In this document: positions 1 through 8,679 of the stretch, one piece after another
How positions within the stretch are numbered: the first letter of the stretch is position 1
Layout of the letters: each line of letters opens with the position of its first letter
Assembly: GCA_947166385.1 (NCBI GenBank)
Contig: CAMVEB010000001.1
Span: 1 to 64,000, forward strand
Source: an uncultured Clostridia bacterium
GTDB lineage: Bacteria; Bacillota; Clostridia; Christensenellales; Aristaeellaceae
Direction of reading: 5' to 3'
DNA: 64,000 bases
Position numbers and translations under genes: made by a program
Notes under the pieces: generated by a model
Databases searched by the model: none
What the model saw: only the letters and a program-made list of their open reading frames with translations
What the model was told of the DNA's origin: nothing

Positions 1-92
1 CTGCTTCAATGTTTATTCATTTGCTTTTGGTCCGCCCATCCCGTGAACAGTAACTCATGTATAATTCAAAAAAAAATGCCATTCGACATAAC

Positions 93-122
93 TTGCCAGT
101 TCTCCGGACTTTATCGTATAAT
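93..122 (+). promoter_or_regulatory. Sigma-A-type promoter of the PAP2 gene
   Basis: TTGCCA (93-98) and TATAAT (117-122) are separated by 18 bases, about 60 bases before the ATG at 182. Bases 1-181 otherwise hold no gene that I can support. Confidence 0.6.
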
Positions 123-181
123 GGCTTAAAAGACGATATTTTGTTATCATGAGAAATCGTTGATATGGGGAGGATTTTATC

Positions 182-1084
182 ATGAACAGAAAAACCGTCA
201 TGTCGGTACCGGTGGTCTGCTTCTGGTCGGTCACCGCGGCGTGCATTCTGGGAATCATCATCGGTTCCTTCCGGGACTTTGACATCAATGTCGCCCTGGC
301 GAATAAAACAGAGCTGGGATCGTTCTTTGCCACCTATGGTTCCTGCTTTTCCTATTGCCTGTATCCGGCTGCCGGAGCCTGCCTGTATGTGGGATTGAAG
401 AAGAAAGGCAGCGGTTATCATTTGCTGGCCCGGACGCTGCTGATCCTGGGCTGGTTTATGGCGGTGTACTATTCCAACAGCTATAACGGCAAGGTTGTCC
501 GTGCCCTGTTTGGCTACACGGCCGGGGAGTCCTCCGCGATGCTGTCTGTGCTCAGCTGGATGTTCTGGGCGGTTCTGTATGGATGGGTGCCGTTTGCAGT
601 GATCCGTCTGGTGGATGACAGCAATCCGGACAGGCTGATCGCGGTCGGCGCGGTGATTCTCATCGCTGGCATTGCCGCGGACAATGTGAATCTCTGGCTC
701 AAACAGGTGGCTTCCCGTCCGCGGTACAAGTATCTGATCACGCTGGAGGATCCGAAAACCGAGTTCCGCAACTGGTGGCAGATGATCCCGAACCTGGCGG
801 GCAGCAACGACAGCTTTAAAAGCTGGCCCAGCGGCAACATGACCATTGCCAGCATGATGTTCTCCCTGCCGATGCTGACCGACGTGATGAAAAAGCGCAG
901 CGGCAGGAAGAATATGATCGCGTTCGCACTGGCCTGCGTGTTCGTTCTGATCTACGGCTATAATCGGATTCACATGACCAATCATTTTCTTTCGGATGTC
1001 TGTTTTGGAACGCTGATCACGTACCTGATTTATTCGCTGATTAGCACAGCATTCTTGCGCGGCATAAAGAATCGCCGCGAATGA
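182..1084 (+). CDS. PAP2-superfamily membrane phosphatase-like protein
   Basis: This 300-residue protein has several hydrophobic segments and the C-terminal signature of PAP2 lipid phosphatases, which remove phosphate from phosphatidate, undecaprenyl pyrophosphate or similar lipids at the membrane. Motif 1 is K174...R179-P180. Motif 3 is R262, H268 and D272 (NR-x5-H-x3-D). Motif 2 reads P216-S217-G218-N219, so the usual histidine of PSGH is an asparagine. The start is supported by a GGGGAGG ribosome site just before the ATG. It stands alone behind its own promoter and converges with the next gene. The fold assignment is secure; substrate and activity are open because of the motif 2 change. 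Confidence 0.8.
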   Translation: MNRKTVMSVPVVCFWSVTAACILGIIIGSFRDFDINVALANKTELGSFFATYGSCFSYCLYPAAGACLYVGLKKKGSGYHLLARTLLILGWFMAVYYSNSYNGKVVRALFGYTAGESSAMLSVLSWMFWAVLYGWVPFAVIRLVDDSNPDRLIAVGAVILIAGIAADNVNLWLKQVASRPRYKYLITLEDPKTEFRNWWQMIPNLAGSNDSFKSWPSGNMTIASMMFSLPMLTDVMKKRSGRKNMIAFALACVFVLIYGYNRIHMTNHFLSDVCFGTLITYLIYSLISTAFLRGIKNRRE

Positions 1085-1196
1085 AAGGCATACATCTGTT
1101 TGCAGCAAAAGGTGTCTTCCAGGCATGAATGATCCTGCATTTCTTCCATATATTGGGTTTTGTTACGCTTTTGCAACGTTTGATATGCTAAAAATT

Positions 1197-1532
1197 TTAA
1201 TTTCCCTTGATGAAGCGCTTCTCGAAATCTTCTGTACTCTCAAAGAAGCCGCCCGAAATGCCCTGAATCACCTCATCCAGTGTGTCTCCCCGATGCAGAC
1301 GGGAAAGAATCCCGCTCAGGCCTTCCCGCAGTTTTTCACTGGAGATGGAGACCACGTCGCCGTTCTGATCGAAGGTCACCGCGGCGCTGCCTTTCAGCGT
1401 CTGATATTCCAGATCCGCCAGATACAGACACGCCATATACCCGGACACATAAACCGATCCGTCCACATGCCCGTCATCATTGTCCTCCGACGATGCTTCC
1501 AGATCGTACAGCTGATCTCCGACGCCTTCCAT
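1197..1532 (-). CDS. Hypothetical small acidic protein downstream of glnA
   Basis: I do not recognise this 111-residue protein. It is acidic and soluble, with no signal peptide or membrane segment. I chose the ATG at 1532 because an AAGGTGG ribosome site lies six bases upstream; a GTG at 1553 is also in frame. It lies on the same strand as glnA, 98 bases after the glnA stop, with no obvious terminator between them, so it may be cotranscribed. The C-terminal half contains a predicted helical stretch rich in Gly, Glu and Asp. The function is unknown. Confidence 0.6.
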   Translation of the reverse strand: MEGVGDQLYDLEASSEDNDDGHVDGSVYVSGYMACLYLADLEYQTLKGSAAVTFDQNGDVVSISSEKLREGLSGILSRLHRGDTLDEVIQGISGGFFESTEDFEKRFIKGN

Positions 1533-1630
1533 GTAATTCCACCTTAACTTCACCGTTGAACGTCTTCTCTTCTTTTAACGGCATTTTGCTTCTGTCATTT
1601 TAGTTCTCGCTCCCGTTCCGTAGTATTTCC

Positions 1631-3055
1631 TCACACATTATAGTACCTGTCAAACTCAACCGGCGTCGGAACTCTGCTGATCTGTGCGCATTCCGTCCGT
1701 TTGGTCTGAATGAAATTTTCCAGGAGTTCCTCCGGAAAAACGCCTCCGGCAGTCAGGTAGTCATGGTCTGCCTCCAGGGCGTCCAAAGCCTGTTCCAGAC
1801 TGGTCGGGAGTCCCTTCAGCTTCTTCTTCTCCTCTTCCGGCAGGGTAAACAGATTAAAGTCGTATGGCCCCCAACCGTTGGCATGGGGATCAATCTGATT
1901 CCGGATGCCGTCCAGTCCTGCCATCAAAATGGCGGAATAGGCCAAGTAGGGGTTGCAGGTAGCATCAGGGTTTCTCAGCTCAAAACGCCTGGTTTCCGGG
2001 CTCTTGGCATAGGCCGGGATCCGGATCACCGCGCTGCGGTTGGATGTGGCATACCCAATGGTCACCGGGGCTTCAAACCCGGGCACCAGTCGCTTGTAGG
2101 AATTGGTGCTGGGATTTGTAATAGCGCACAGGGACGCGATATGCTTCAGCAGCCCGCCCATAAAGAAATGCGCCGTGCGGCTGAGATGCGAATAGCCGTT
2201 GTCGTCGGAGAAGACCGGTTCACTGCCCTTCATCAGCAGCATATGCACATGCATGCCGCTGCCCGCCTCGCCGTATACCGGTTTAGGCATGAAGGTGGCG
2301 CTCAGCCCGTGTTTCATGGCGGTGTTCCTGATGATATATTTGATCATCATGGTGGCGTCCGCCATTTTCACCGCTTCGCCCAGCATGGGTTCAATCTCAA
2401 ACTGGCCGCTGGCGGAAACCTCGGGATGGTGATACTTAACGGGAATGCCGGCTTCCTCAATGCGCAGCACCATCTCGCTTCTTGCTTCATAGGTGGTGTC
2501 AAACGGTTTGGCGATGTGGTAGTTCCTTTGGAAGGGAACCACATTTCCCAGCTCCTGAGTGTCCGAATTCCAGTGTGCCTGGTCAAAGTCCACATAAGCT
2601 TCCTGGTGGTCGTGGTCCACCTTCCATCCGGCCCGGTGGAACAGATAGAACTCAAACTCCGGCAGGATCAGCATCTTGTCGGCGATCCCGCTGTCTTTCA
2701 TGTACTGCACCGCGGCCAGCATGATATTCCTCGGATACTGGGGAAAAGGGCGGTTGACCGGATTGTCAATGATCATGGCATCCCCTGTCATGGAAAGGGT
2801 CGGAACCTCGCAGAAAGGGTCAGCCATCGCTGTGCTGAGATCCGGCACAAAGACCATGTCGCTCTTCTCCACCATGGCGTATCCATAGTTTGACGCATCA
2901 AACCCCACGCCGCTGGCCATCAGTTTTTCGTCGAAGGCGGAAGCAGGGATGGTGACATGCCGGTAAGCCCCGTTGATATCCACCATCTTGAAATCCACCA
3001 TTTTAATCCCGTTTTCCCGGATATAATCCTTCACTTCCTGAATTGTCTGAAACAT
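1631..3055 (-). CDS. glnA: Type I glutamine synthetase
   Basis: It makes glutamine from glutamate, ammonia and ATP and is the main route of ammonia assimilation. The 474-residue protein has the N-terminal beta-grasp region and the ATP-grasp-like catalytic domain, with the family signature KPVYGEAGSGMHVHM (a variant of KPxxGxxGxGxH) and the NRSAVIRIP loop that binds substrates. The loop that carries the adenylylated tyrosine in enteric enzymes reads NLFTLPEEE, with Phe in place of Tyr, so regulation by adenylylation is unlikely. The ATG at 3055 is preceded by AAAGGAGA; an in-frame ATG further upstream (3121) lacks such a site. It appears to head a one- or two-gene unit. Confidence 0.95.
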   Translation of the reverse strand: MFQTIQEVKDYIRENGIKMVDFKMVDINGAYRHVTIPASAFDEKLMASGVGFDASNYGYAMVEKSDMVFVPDLSTAMADPFCEVPTLSMTGDAMIIDNPVNRPFPQYPRNIMLAAVQYMKDSGIADKMLILPEFEFYLFHRAGWKVDHDHQEAYVDFDQAHWNSDTQELGNVVPFQRNYHIAKPFDTTYEARSEMVLRIEEAGIPVKYHHPEVSASGQFEIEPMLGEAVKMADATMMIKYIIRNTAMKHGLSATFMPKPVYGEAGSGMHVHMLLMKGSEPVFSDDNGYSHLSRTAHFFMGGLLKHIASLCAITNPSTNSYKRLVPGFEAPVTIGYATSNRSAVIRIPAYAKSPETRRFELRNPDATCNPYLAYSAILMAGLDGIRNQIDPHANGWGPYDFNLFTLPEEEKKKLKGLPTSLEQALDALEADHDYLTAGGVFPEELLENFIQTKRTECAQISRVPTPVEFDRYYNV

Positions 3056-3416
3056 GTGTCTCCTTTCTTCCTCCTGATCAAAGGATACCCGACCGGTACA
3101 TGATGATCCCATTCTCATCAATGCTCCTGCGCTGGCTGTCCGGTTCAGTTATGTTCTGCTTCAACGGTCTTCTGGTATATAATACCATATCCCGCCTGTA
3201 AAGGAAACAGGCAGAACTGTGAGAATTGGTGACGGTTAATAATTCTCATCTGTTTCCGCGCTGAAGAACGATGGTTATCCCTGCTTCAGCAGGTAAGAAC
3301 GAGTTGTGATTCATGGTGGAAATTGATATAATGGAGACGGAATCAGCAGGGAGCGTGAAAAGCATGAAGAGGGAAATCGCCACTGGAGTCCTGGATTTTG
3401 AAAAATTGCGGGTCAA
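3056..3416. other. Intergenic region between glnA and an acetyltransferase gene
   Basis: This 361-base gap holds the glnA leader, where TATTAT near 3175-3182 on the minus strand is a possible -10 box without a good -35. A perfect inverted repeat CCTGCT-TC-AGCAGG lies at 3280-3293, and a looser repeat GAGAATT...AATTCTC lies around 3220-3246. On the plus strand there is a promoter followed by a short decayed reading frame, listed separately. I see no other gene. Confidence 0.5.
3304..3332 (+). promoter_or_regulatory. Promoter-like sequence in front of a gene remnant
   Basis: TTGTGA (3304-3309) and TATAAT (3327-3332) are separated by 17 bases. The element points at the short remnant that starts at 3364 and has no complete gene downstream on its strand. 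Confidence 0.5.
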
Positions 3417-3435
3417 TCAGCGCTTTTTTGTATAG
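3364..3435 (+). pseudogene. N-terminal remnant of an AAA-ATPase/DUF1703-type gene
   Basis: An ATG at 3364 follows an AGGGAG ribosome site and opens a 23-codon frame, MKREIATGVLDFEKLRVNQ then RFFV, ending at TAG. Large clostridial AAA-ATPases with a C-terminal PD-(D/E)XK (DUF1703) domain typically begin with an Ile/Pro-x-Gly-x-x-(D)-Phe-x-x-Leu-Arg...Phe-Val-Asp-Lys-Thr pattern, and this frame matches up to the Phe-Val. It then runs into the 3' end of the opposing acetyltransferase gene, overlapping it by 19 bases. I read it as the stump of a deleted gene whose promoter is still present. The family match is from memory of the N-terminal motif only. Confidence 0.45.
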
Positions 3436-3866
3436 TAGACAAACTCATTGTTGCGTTTCACTTCCGAATACCCAAGCCTGGTGTAGAAAGCGTTCGTCCG
3501 GGTATTCCAGGCGGGGGTGTCGAGAGTAAAAGCCTTCACATCCCGGAACAGAGCCTCGATTTCCCGCATCATCAGGATGCCGTACCCTTTCCGAAAGTGC
3601 TGCGGATCAATGAATATCCTTCCGATGTTCAGTGTGTCTCCCTGGCGGAACAGAATCGCGCCGCCAAGGATCACACCGTTTTCATCCACCAGTTTGTACA
3701 GATGATTCATCCGGGCCATTTTGACATGGAAGGAGACGGACTGATATCCGGGCGGGCCGCCGGCGGAAGCAGCTCCCACCTCCATGTCACTGTCGAAAGC
3801 GTGTTTGGAGATGCTGTTCAGCACCGGGGCGTCTGAAGTCCCAGCTTTCATGAACCGTACATTCAC
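3417..3866 (-). CDS. GNAT-family N-acetyltransferase
   Basis: The 149-residue protein has the acetyl-CoA-binding pattern of the GNAT fold: a strand ending in IGRIFIDPQHFRKGYG (the R/Q-x-x-G-x-G/A loop) and a C-terminal strand with the characteristic NAFYTRLGYSE segment. It transfers an acetyl group from acetyl-CoA to an amine; the substrate is unknown. It starts with GTG at 3866 behind an AGGGGGA ribosome site. The gap to the upstream XRE-type regulator is only 18 bases, so the two are probably one transcript and the regulator may control it. Confidence 0.8.
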   Translation of the reverse strand: MNVRFMKAGTSDAPVLNSISKHAFDSDMEVGAASAGGPPGYQSVSFHVKMARMNHLYKLVDENGVILGGAILFRQGDTLNIGRIFIDPQHFRKGYGILMMREIEALFRDVKAFTLDTPAWNTRTNAFYTRLGYSEVKRNNEFVYYTKKR

Positions 3867-3884
3867 AAATCTTTCCCCCTTACT

Positions 3885-4553
3885 TTACCTGCAGGCGAGA
3901 TAAACGTCCATGTTCTCGCCGTCTGTTTCAAAGCAGGGAATAACTTCATTTTCCGTACGTACCAGCCCGTTCGTCCTCATATAATCCTGCAGGGTATGAT
4001 AGGCTCCCGGGATCGTCACAAAGGGGTTGTCAAACGGCCTGACAATATGGATCGCGGCATACTGATGGGTAGGCTGTTCTTTGATTTCATATCCTTCGGG
4101 CGTAATTTTTTCCGGCAGGATCAATGCCGCGGTATAACCGTGCATATTGAACACATTCACCTGCTCCTGCGAAAGTCTCGGGAAATCCCATCCGATGACC
4201 CTCGGATTCGCAATCCCGTTCTCTTCCGCGCATTTGTACATCCTCCCGATGGCATCCGCTTCCGGTTCACGGCTGATCACCGTGTATTCCACATAACGGA
4301 ATCCTTCGACCGTCTCCGTACGGAGATTTGAATACGCGTCGCTGCGCTTATCCATTTCTTCCCGGAAGAGATGATCCAGCGTACAGTTAAAGATTCTGCA
4401 GATTTCAAGCGCCTTGTCCATTTCCGGATTTGCCGAGTCCATTTCCCACTTTGAGATGGTCTGTCGGCTTACGTTCAGCTTATCCGCCAGCGTTTCCTGG
4501 GTCATATTGGCGCTCAGCTGCCTTAAATACTGAAGATTTTTGCCAAAGCTCAT
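3885..4553 (-). CDS. XRE-family regulator with a GyrI-like effector-binding domain
   Basis: Residues 1-65 form a helix-turn-helix of the Cro/C1 (XRE) class (TQETLADKLNVSRQTISKWE is the recognition region). Residues from about 80 to 222 resemble the GyrI/AraC-type effector-binding domain that binds small hydrophobic ligands or drugs (VEGFRYVEYTVISREP at its start). It is therefore likely a ligand-sensing transcriptional regulator. I chose the ATG at 4553, which has an AAAGGAG site upstream and starts the HTH cleanly; the frame stays open further 5' but without a ribosome site. It sits directly before an acetyltransferase gene. Confidence 0.8.
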   Translation of the reverse strand: MSFGKNLQYLRQLSANMTQETLADKLNVSRQTISKWEMDSANPEMDKALEICRIFNCTLDHLFREEMDKRSDAYSNLRTETVEGFRYVEYTVISREPEADAIGRMYKCAEENGIANPRVIGWDFPRLSQEQVNVFNMHGYTAALILPEKITPEGYEIKEQPTHQYAAIHIVRPFDNPFVTIPGAYHTLQDYMRTNGLVRTENEVIPCFETDGENMDVYLACR

Positions 4554-4676
4554 GTTCCCTCTCCTTTTATTCTGTATTGATTTCTCGTGACAATTCTTTG
4601 CTCCGCGTCGCAGGGACAGATTAACACAGCGCAGGCATCTTTTCCACCAACTCACAGGCGCTGTTTCAGAAAATCG

Positions 4677-4693
4677 CGCAACCACAGGTTGCG
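4677..4693. repeat. Perfect 7-3-7 inverted repeat
   Basis: CGCAACC and GGTTGCG are separated by ACA, about 125 bases upstream of the XRE regulator. It could be an operator for that regulator; this is inference from position only. Confidence 0.3.
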
Positions 4694-4757
4694 TTCAGCT
4701 TTTTCTCCGGAAGAATCCTGAGCGGCAGGCCGTGAGTCAGAATCCTCTTATGGGTGC

Positions 4758-4791
4758 CAAAAAAAGAACAGCCTGCTTTTTTCAGGCTGTT
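4758..4791 (-). terminator. Intrinsic terminator of the GH5 gene
   Basis: On the minus strand a 9-base-pair stem, AACAGCCTG with CAGGCTGTT, encloses a seven-base loop and is followed by a T-rich run. It lies 18 bases after the stop of the endoglucanase gene. Confidence 0.85.
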
Positions 4792-4808
4792 CCGGTTTTC
4801 ATAGGAGA

Positions 4809-6062
4809 TTATTCCCGGTTGAAGGTACAGTTCCGCAGGATGGCCAGTGCAATATCCGGATACCGCCATTCAATCTTATTTCTGTCAATGATGCCGAATC
4901 TTTCTCCGTTGCCCCGGAATACATGGTTGTCCCACCAGCAGCAGGTTATCCCCCTGGTGCTTGCCGATGCAGTGTAGTATGCGGCCAGGTTCACCCTCGC
5001 CTGCAGATCCAGGTCGTCATCCTTCTTGTTCAATGCTCCGTATTCGTCGATCAGTACCGGGATTCCCTGTGAAACATAGGTCTTATAGAGGCTGTTCATA
5101 AAGGATGCGATATCGCTCTTTTTCCCCGTATCGGTTTCCAGATTGAAGCTGGAATCGCCGCTCTTCATGTTCAATGCGAAATCATACGGCCGATAGGCAT
5201 GAACTGACACAATGATCCGGTTGTCTGCGGAATCTTCCGGCATCCGGAACAGCGTGCTCAGCGCGCCGTCCGGGCTGGCGCAGTATCCGGGTACCGCAAG
5301 GTAACGGTTCGCATTGTTCCCGCCGGTTCCGCGTACCAGATCAACAAATTTCTGGTTCAGCCTGTTGATGCATTCTGCGGCATCCTGACAGGCTGGCGCG
5401 CCTGTGTTCAGATACCATTCGTATGGAGTATCGACAAGCCTCGGCTCATTCATCGATTCCATGATACAGTGATCGTCAAATTCCGCGAATGTTTCAGCGA
5501 TTTGTTTCCAGATGGCGCTTAAGAATTTTTCAGACTGCTCATAGTGTTCACTGTCCGGATAAAAAAGCTCGACGCCGTTATCGTGGTGAACATTGACGAT
5601 AAAGTACATGTCTTCGTCTGCAGCCCATTGTGCCACTTCCCTCACCCGGGCCAGCCACGCCGGATCCACAGTATAATCCTCGTCGATGATATGGTTATGC
5701 CAGCTGACCGGAATTCGGATCAGATTGAATCCGGACATTTTGAGGGCATGGATGAGTTCCCTGGAAGTACGGACGCCGACCCAGGAGGATTCTGTCTGAA
5801 CTCCCTTATTGTTTATTTTCCATCCGTCATGGGCGTCAAACGTGTTTCCCAGGTTCCATCCGGCCTTTAGCGTCCGGATAAATGCCAGCGCTTCGTTGTC
5901 CGGCAGGTCGAATTTTTTCAGGTTGTCTTCAGTGAAAACAGGGATTTCGACACTTCCTGATGCGACTGGGACAACATTTTCTTCCGCGCCTTCCGAGATG
6001 GAAAATGATAAGCATAGGATCAGGATCAGGGAGATCATGAATGCGAAGAATCTTTTCATCAT
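4809..6062 (-). CDS. Secreted glycoside hydrolase family 5 endoglucanase
   Basis: The 417-residue protein begins with a signal peptide (hydrophobic residues 5-22, cleavage likely near SEGA) and continues as a single GH5 TIM barrel. The family start motif GWNLGNTFDA is at residues 68-77, the acid/base glutamate is E206 in MNEPR, and the nucleophile is E340 in LIDEYG. The form resembles subfamily 4 beta-1,4-glucanases acting on cellulose, xyloglucan or mixed-linkage glucan. No dockerin, carbohydrate-binding module or sorting signal is present, so it is probably released or loosely wall-associated. It is flanked by its own promoter and terminator, hence a single-gene unit. Confidence 0.92.
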   Translation of the reverse strand: MMKRFFAFMISLILILCLSFSISEGAEENVVPVASGSVEIPVFTEDNLKKFDLPDNEALAFIRTLKAGWNLGNTFDAHDGWKINNKGVQTESSWVGVRTSRELIHALKMSGFNLIRIPVSWHNHIIDEDYTVDPAWLARVREVAQWAADEDMYFIVNVHHDNGVELFYPDSEHYEQSEKFLSAIWKQIAETFAEFDDHCIMESMNEPRLVDTPYEWYLNTGAPACQDAAECINRLNQKFVDLVRGTGGNNANRYLAVPGYCASPDGALSTLFRMPEDSADNRIIVSVHAYRPYDFALNMKSGDSSFNLETDTGKKSDIASFMNSLYKTYVSQGIPVLIDEYGALNKKDDDLDLQARVNLAAYYTASASTRGITCCWWDNHVFRGNGERFGIIDRNKIEWRYPDIALAILRNCTFNRE

Positions 6063-6094
6063 TCTGTAACCACCTTTTTCTTTTTGTTTATAAT

Positions 6095-6123
6095 ATTATA
6101 AGCAATATTCTTCAGGATCGCAA
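6095..6123 (-). promoter_or_regulatory. Promoter of the GH5 gene
   Basis: On the minus strand TTGCGA (6123-6118) and TATAAT (6100-6095) are 17 bases apart. The element lies between the end of the histidine kinase gene and the endoglucanase start. Confidence 0.7.
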
Positions 6124-6136
6124 TATGAATCTCATT

Positions 6137-8431
6137 TCATTCTTCCGGCGGGAATTCCAGGATACCGTTCTCCGGCAGGACGATCTGCTCTGCCGGACCG
6201 GCCACCAGTGCAGCGGCTTCCGCCGCCGGCAGGTAGGATTCCAGCAGGTCCGGATGGTTCAGCCGGATCACGTCCGCCTGCGTTTCTTTCGCCGCTTTTT
6301 CCAGCGCGGCAGCTTTGGCGGAAAGCGCGGGCGCCCCGATCGTCGCCGCCGCGCTCTTGAGTGAATGGACGAGGATGCCGTAGTTTTCCCAGTCACCCGC
6401 GTCAAGGAATGCCTGCATCTCTTGCTGCTTTTCCCCTGCGCTCGCGGCAAATTCCCCCAGAAGCGTCAGGTAAAGGTCCTCATCCTCCCTGCAGTATATC
6501 AGACCCTGTTCCGGATCAATCCCTGCCCTTCGCAGCAGAGCATACCGGTCTGCGCGCGCAGGATCCATACCGGCGCTTTTCCTCTCCTTCGCTGCATCAG
6601 GCTTCCGGTAGAGGACTTTTTCATTGGGCAGGTAACGGAGCAGCGTTTTCTCCAGCATTTCGCTGCTGACCGGCTTGGCGAGATAATCCGTAAATCCCTG
6701 GGCAGTATATCGTTCCTTTGCCCCGATGATGGCATCCGCCGTCAGGCAGACCACCGGCGCTTCCCGGCTGGGGCTGTCCTCCATCTCCCGCAGGAGCCGC
6801 AGGGCTTCCGTTCCGTCCATCCCCGGCATACGCTGGTCCATGAGGATCAGGTCATATTTTCTCCGCTTCATGAGATCCAGCGCTTCCTGTCCCTGCCGGG
6901 CTGTATCAATCTGCACATCTGTTTTCTTCAGCAGTCCGGAAACAACCGCAAGGTTCATGCGGGAATCGTCGACAGCCAGAATCCTGGCATCCGGCGCGCG
7001 GAAAGTTTCATATTGGCGGTTTCCGGCCTGCCCTGCCCGGAGATTTTCCGGCCGGATGTCCCCCAGCGGTTCATCAGACACGATCCGCTGCGGCAGGCAG
7101 ACGGTAAAGACGGATCCTTCGCCGTATGTGCTCTGCACGGAAATCGTTCCGCTCATCATATCCAGGAATCTCCGGGTAATGGCCAGGCCGAGTCCGGTTC
7201 CCTCCACGGTGCTGTTCCGGTCCAGGTCCACGCGCTGGAACTTGGTAAAGATGCTGGGAATATCCTCCTGCCGGATCCCGATGCCGGTATCCCGTACGGT
7301 CACCTGCAGGAGGAGACTGCTTCCTGCCGGATCTTCCTTTCGGCTCCCGCGGACTTCCAGGCGGATTTCTCCCCGGTCTGTATACTTCACCGCGTTGGTC
7401 AGGAGATTGGTAATAATCTGGCGGATGCGGACCTTGTCTCCATACAGCCCGTTGGGAAGATCCGGATCCGCGTCGATGCGGTAAGCCAGTCCTTTTTCCC
7501 GGGCGCGGAAAAGAACCGTGCTGCTGAGATCCTGCAGGAGTGTGCGCAGTTCGTAATCGTTCTCCACCAGCGTCATCCTGCCCGCCTCAATCTTGGAGAA
7601 ATCGAGGATATCGTTGATAATGGACAGCAGGCTGCTGCCGGCGTTCTCAATGTTCGACGCGCAGGAATAGATACTGCGGAACGCATCCCTGCCGGCGTCG
7701 TCGGCGGTTTCTTTCTCTCCCCGCTCGCTCTCTCGCCGGATCATCTCATTCATTCCCAGCACCGCGTTAATGGGCGTCCGTATTTCATGCGACATTTCAG
7801 CAAGGAAATCGCCCTTGGCGCGGTTTGCACGCTCTGCCTCATCCCGGGCACGCCGCAGCTGCGCGGCGTAATCCATCTGGTCGAGGACGCTCCGGTGATA
7901 CTGGATCATCACGAACGCGGTAATGATAAAGAGAAAGAAATACAGGATCGGAAAACGGTCCATAATGATAGCCGAATAGTTCTGCTCCACCAAGCGGCGC
8001 AGCGGCGTATAGAAAAGCATGAAATACAGAAGCGTAAAATATCCCGAGACCAGGATACCCGGCCGAACCCCGAAAAGGTAGCTGACCGCCAGGGGAATCA
8101 GAATTGTCCACAGGAAAGCAAACCCATTGGAAAGGAACAGAACATCGTAGGTCAGCATCATCACAACAGCGATCAGCGACAGAATCATGGCCGCCCTGCG
8201 GTTCCTGCGGCAAACGGTAAAATACCAGGTCACGCCGCCGGTCACCATAAAGGGAACGGACGTCATGGCAACCGAATACTCCCGGGACGCAAGGTTCACG
8301 ATGAGCATGACCAGACCTGCCGCCGCCATGATGACGGAAAGAACAGCGATGCTTTTCATGTTTCTTTCATACCGTTCCCCGATATAAATGTTTTCCCCCA
8401 GCATCTTCCAGGTCTTCCGGATGGTCTTCAC
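6137..8431 (-). CDS. Hybrid sensor histidine kinase with receiver and HPt domains
   Basis: This 764-residue protein carries about six membrane helices at residues 25-178, with no recognisable extracellular sensor. It continues with a HisKA domain (phospho-acceptor H215 in MSHEIRTP), an HATPase domain (N346, DTGIGI at 381, GTGLGL at 411), a receiver domain (phospho-acceptor D532 in LILMDQRMPGMDG) and a C-terminal HPt domain (H689 in LVHSLKS). It therefore contains a complete phosphorelay except for the output regulator, which is not encoded next to it. I place the start at the GTG at 8431, which follows a GGGAGGAG site; the frame is open upstream to 8596 but has no ribosome site there. Confidence 0.92.
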   Translation of the reverse strand: MKTIRKTWKMLGENIYIGERYERNMKSIAVLSVIMAAAGLVMLIVNLASREYSVAMTSVPFMVTGGVTWYFTVCRRNRRAAMILSLIAVVMMLTYDVLFLSNGFAFLWTILIPLAVSYLFGVRPGILVSGYFTLLYFMLFYTPLRRLVEQNYSAIIMDRFPILYFFLFIITAFVMIQYHRSVLDQMDYAAQLRRARDEAERANRAKGDFLAEMSHEIRTPINAVLGMNEMIRRESERGEKETADDAGRDAFRSIYSCASNIENAGSSLLSIINDILDFSKIEAGRMTLVENDYELRTLLQDLSSTVLFRAREKGLAYRIDADPDLPNGLYGDKVRIRQIITNLLTNAVKYTDRGEIRLEVRGSRKEDPAGSSLLLQVTVRDTGIGIRQEDIPSIFTKFQRVDLDRNSTVEGTGLGLAITRRFLDMMSGTISVQSTYGEGSVFTVCLPQRIVSDEPLGDIRPENLRAGQAGNRQYETFRAPDARILAVDDSRMNLAVVSGLLKKTDVQIDTARQGQEALDLMKRRKYDLILMDQRMPGMDGTEALRLLREMEDSPSREAPVVCLTADAIIGAKERYTAQGFTDYLAKPVSSEMLEKTLLRYLPNEKVLYRKPDAAKERKSAGMDPARADRYALLRRAGIDPEQGLIYCREDEDLYLTLLGEFAASAGEKQQEMQAFLDAGDWENYGILVHSLKSAAATIGAPALSAKAAALEKAAKETQADVIRLNHPDLLESYLPAAEAAALVAGPAEQIVLPENGILEFPPEE

Positions 8432-8536
8432 CGCGGCTCCTCCCTTCTCCGGTATTCCCTTTTCTGCAGTCCTTCCGTCCCGTCCGGATCTGCAGTTATG
8501 CTGCGCCCAACGCGCTGTGTTTTCTTTGCTCAAGTC

Positions 8537-8565
8537 AATATAGCATATGGATGATTTCCTGTAAA
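8537..8565 (-). promoter_or_regulatory. Promoter of the hybrid histidine kinase gene
   Basis: On the minus strand TTTACA (8565-8560) and TATATT (8542-8537) are 17 bases apart, giving a leader of about 100 bases before the GTG start. Confidence 0.6.
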
Positions 8566-8679
8566 TATCTCTGGATTCCTGGTTTCGTTTGATCAAAATG
8601 GAAGGTTCTATCTTCCTCTCTTCCCAAATTGCCTGAAAAATGATAAAATTGATAGGATTTGTGGTTGGGAGATGGTATT

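Noticed and set aside
17-1126. 369-codon open frame on the minus strand
   Set aside because: It is antisense to the PAP2 gene, has no ribosome site and shows no family pattern.
1085-1196. Terminator between the PAP2 gene and the convergent hypothetical gene
   Set aside because: The only complementary stretches (GCAAAAG and CTTTTGC) are about 60 bases apart, too far for a typical terminator.
6365-8554. 729-codon open frame on the plus strand
   Set aside because: It lies fully opposite the hybrid histidine kinase gene, whose domains and motifs are clear, and its own translation shows no recognisable domain.
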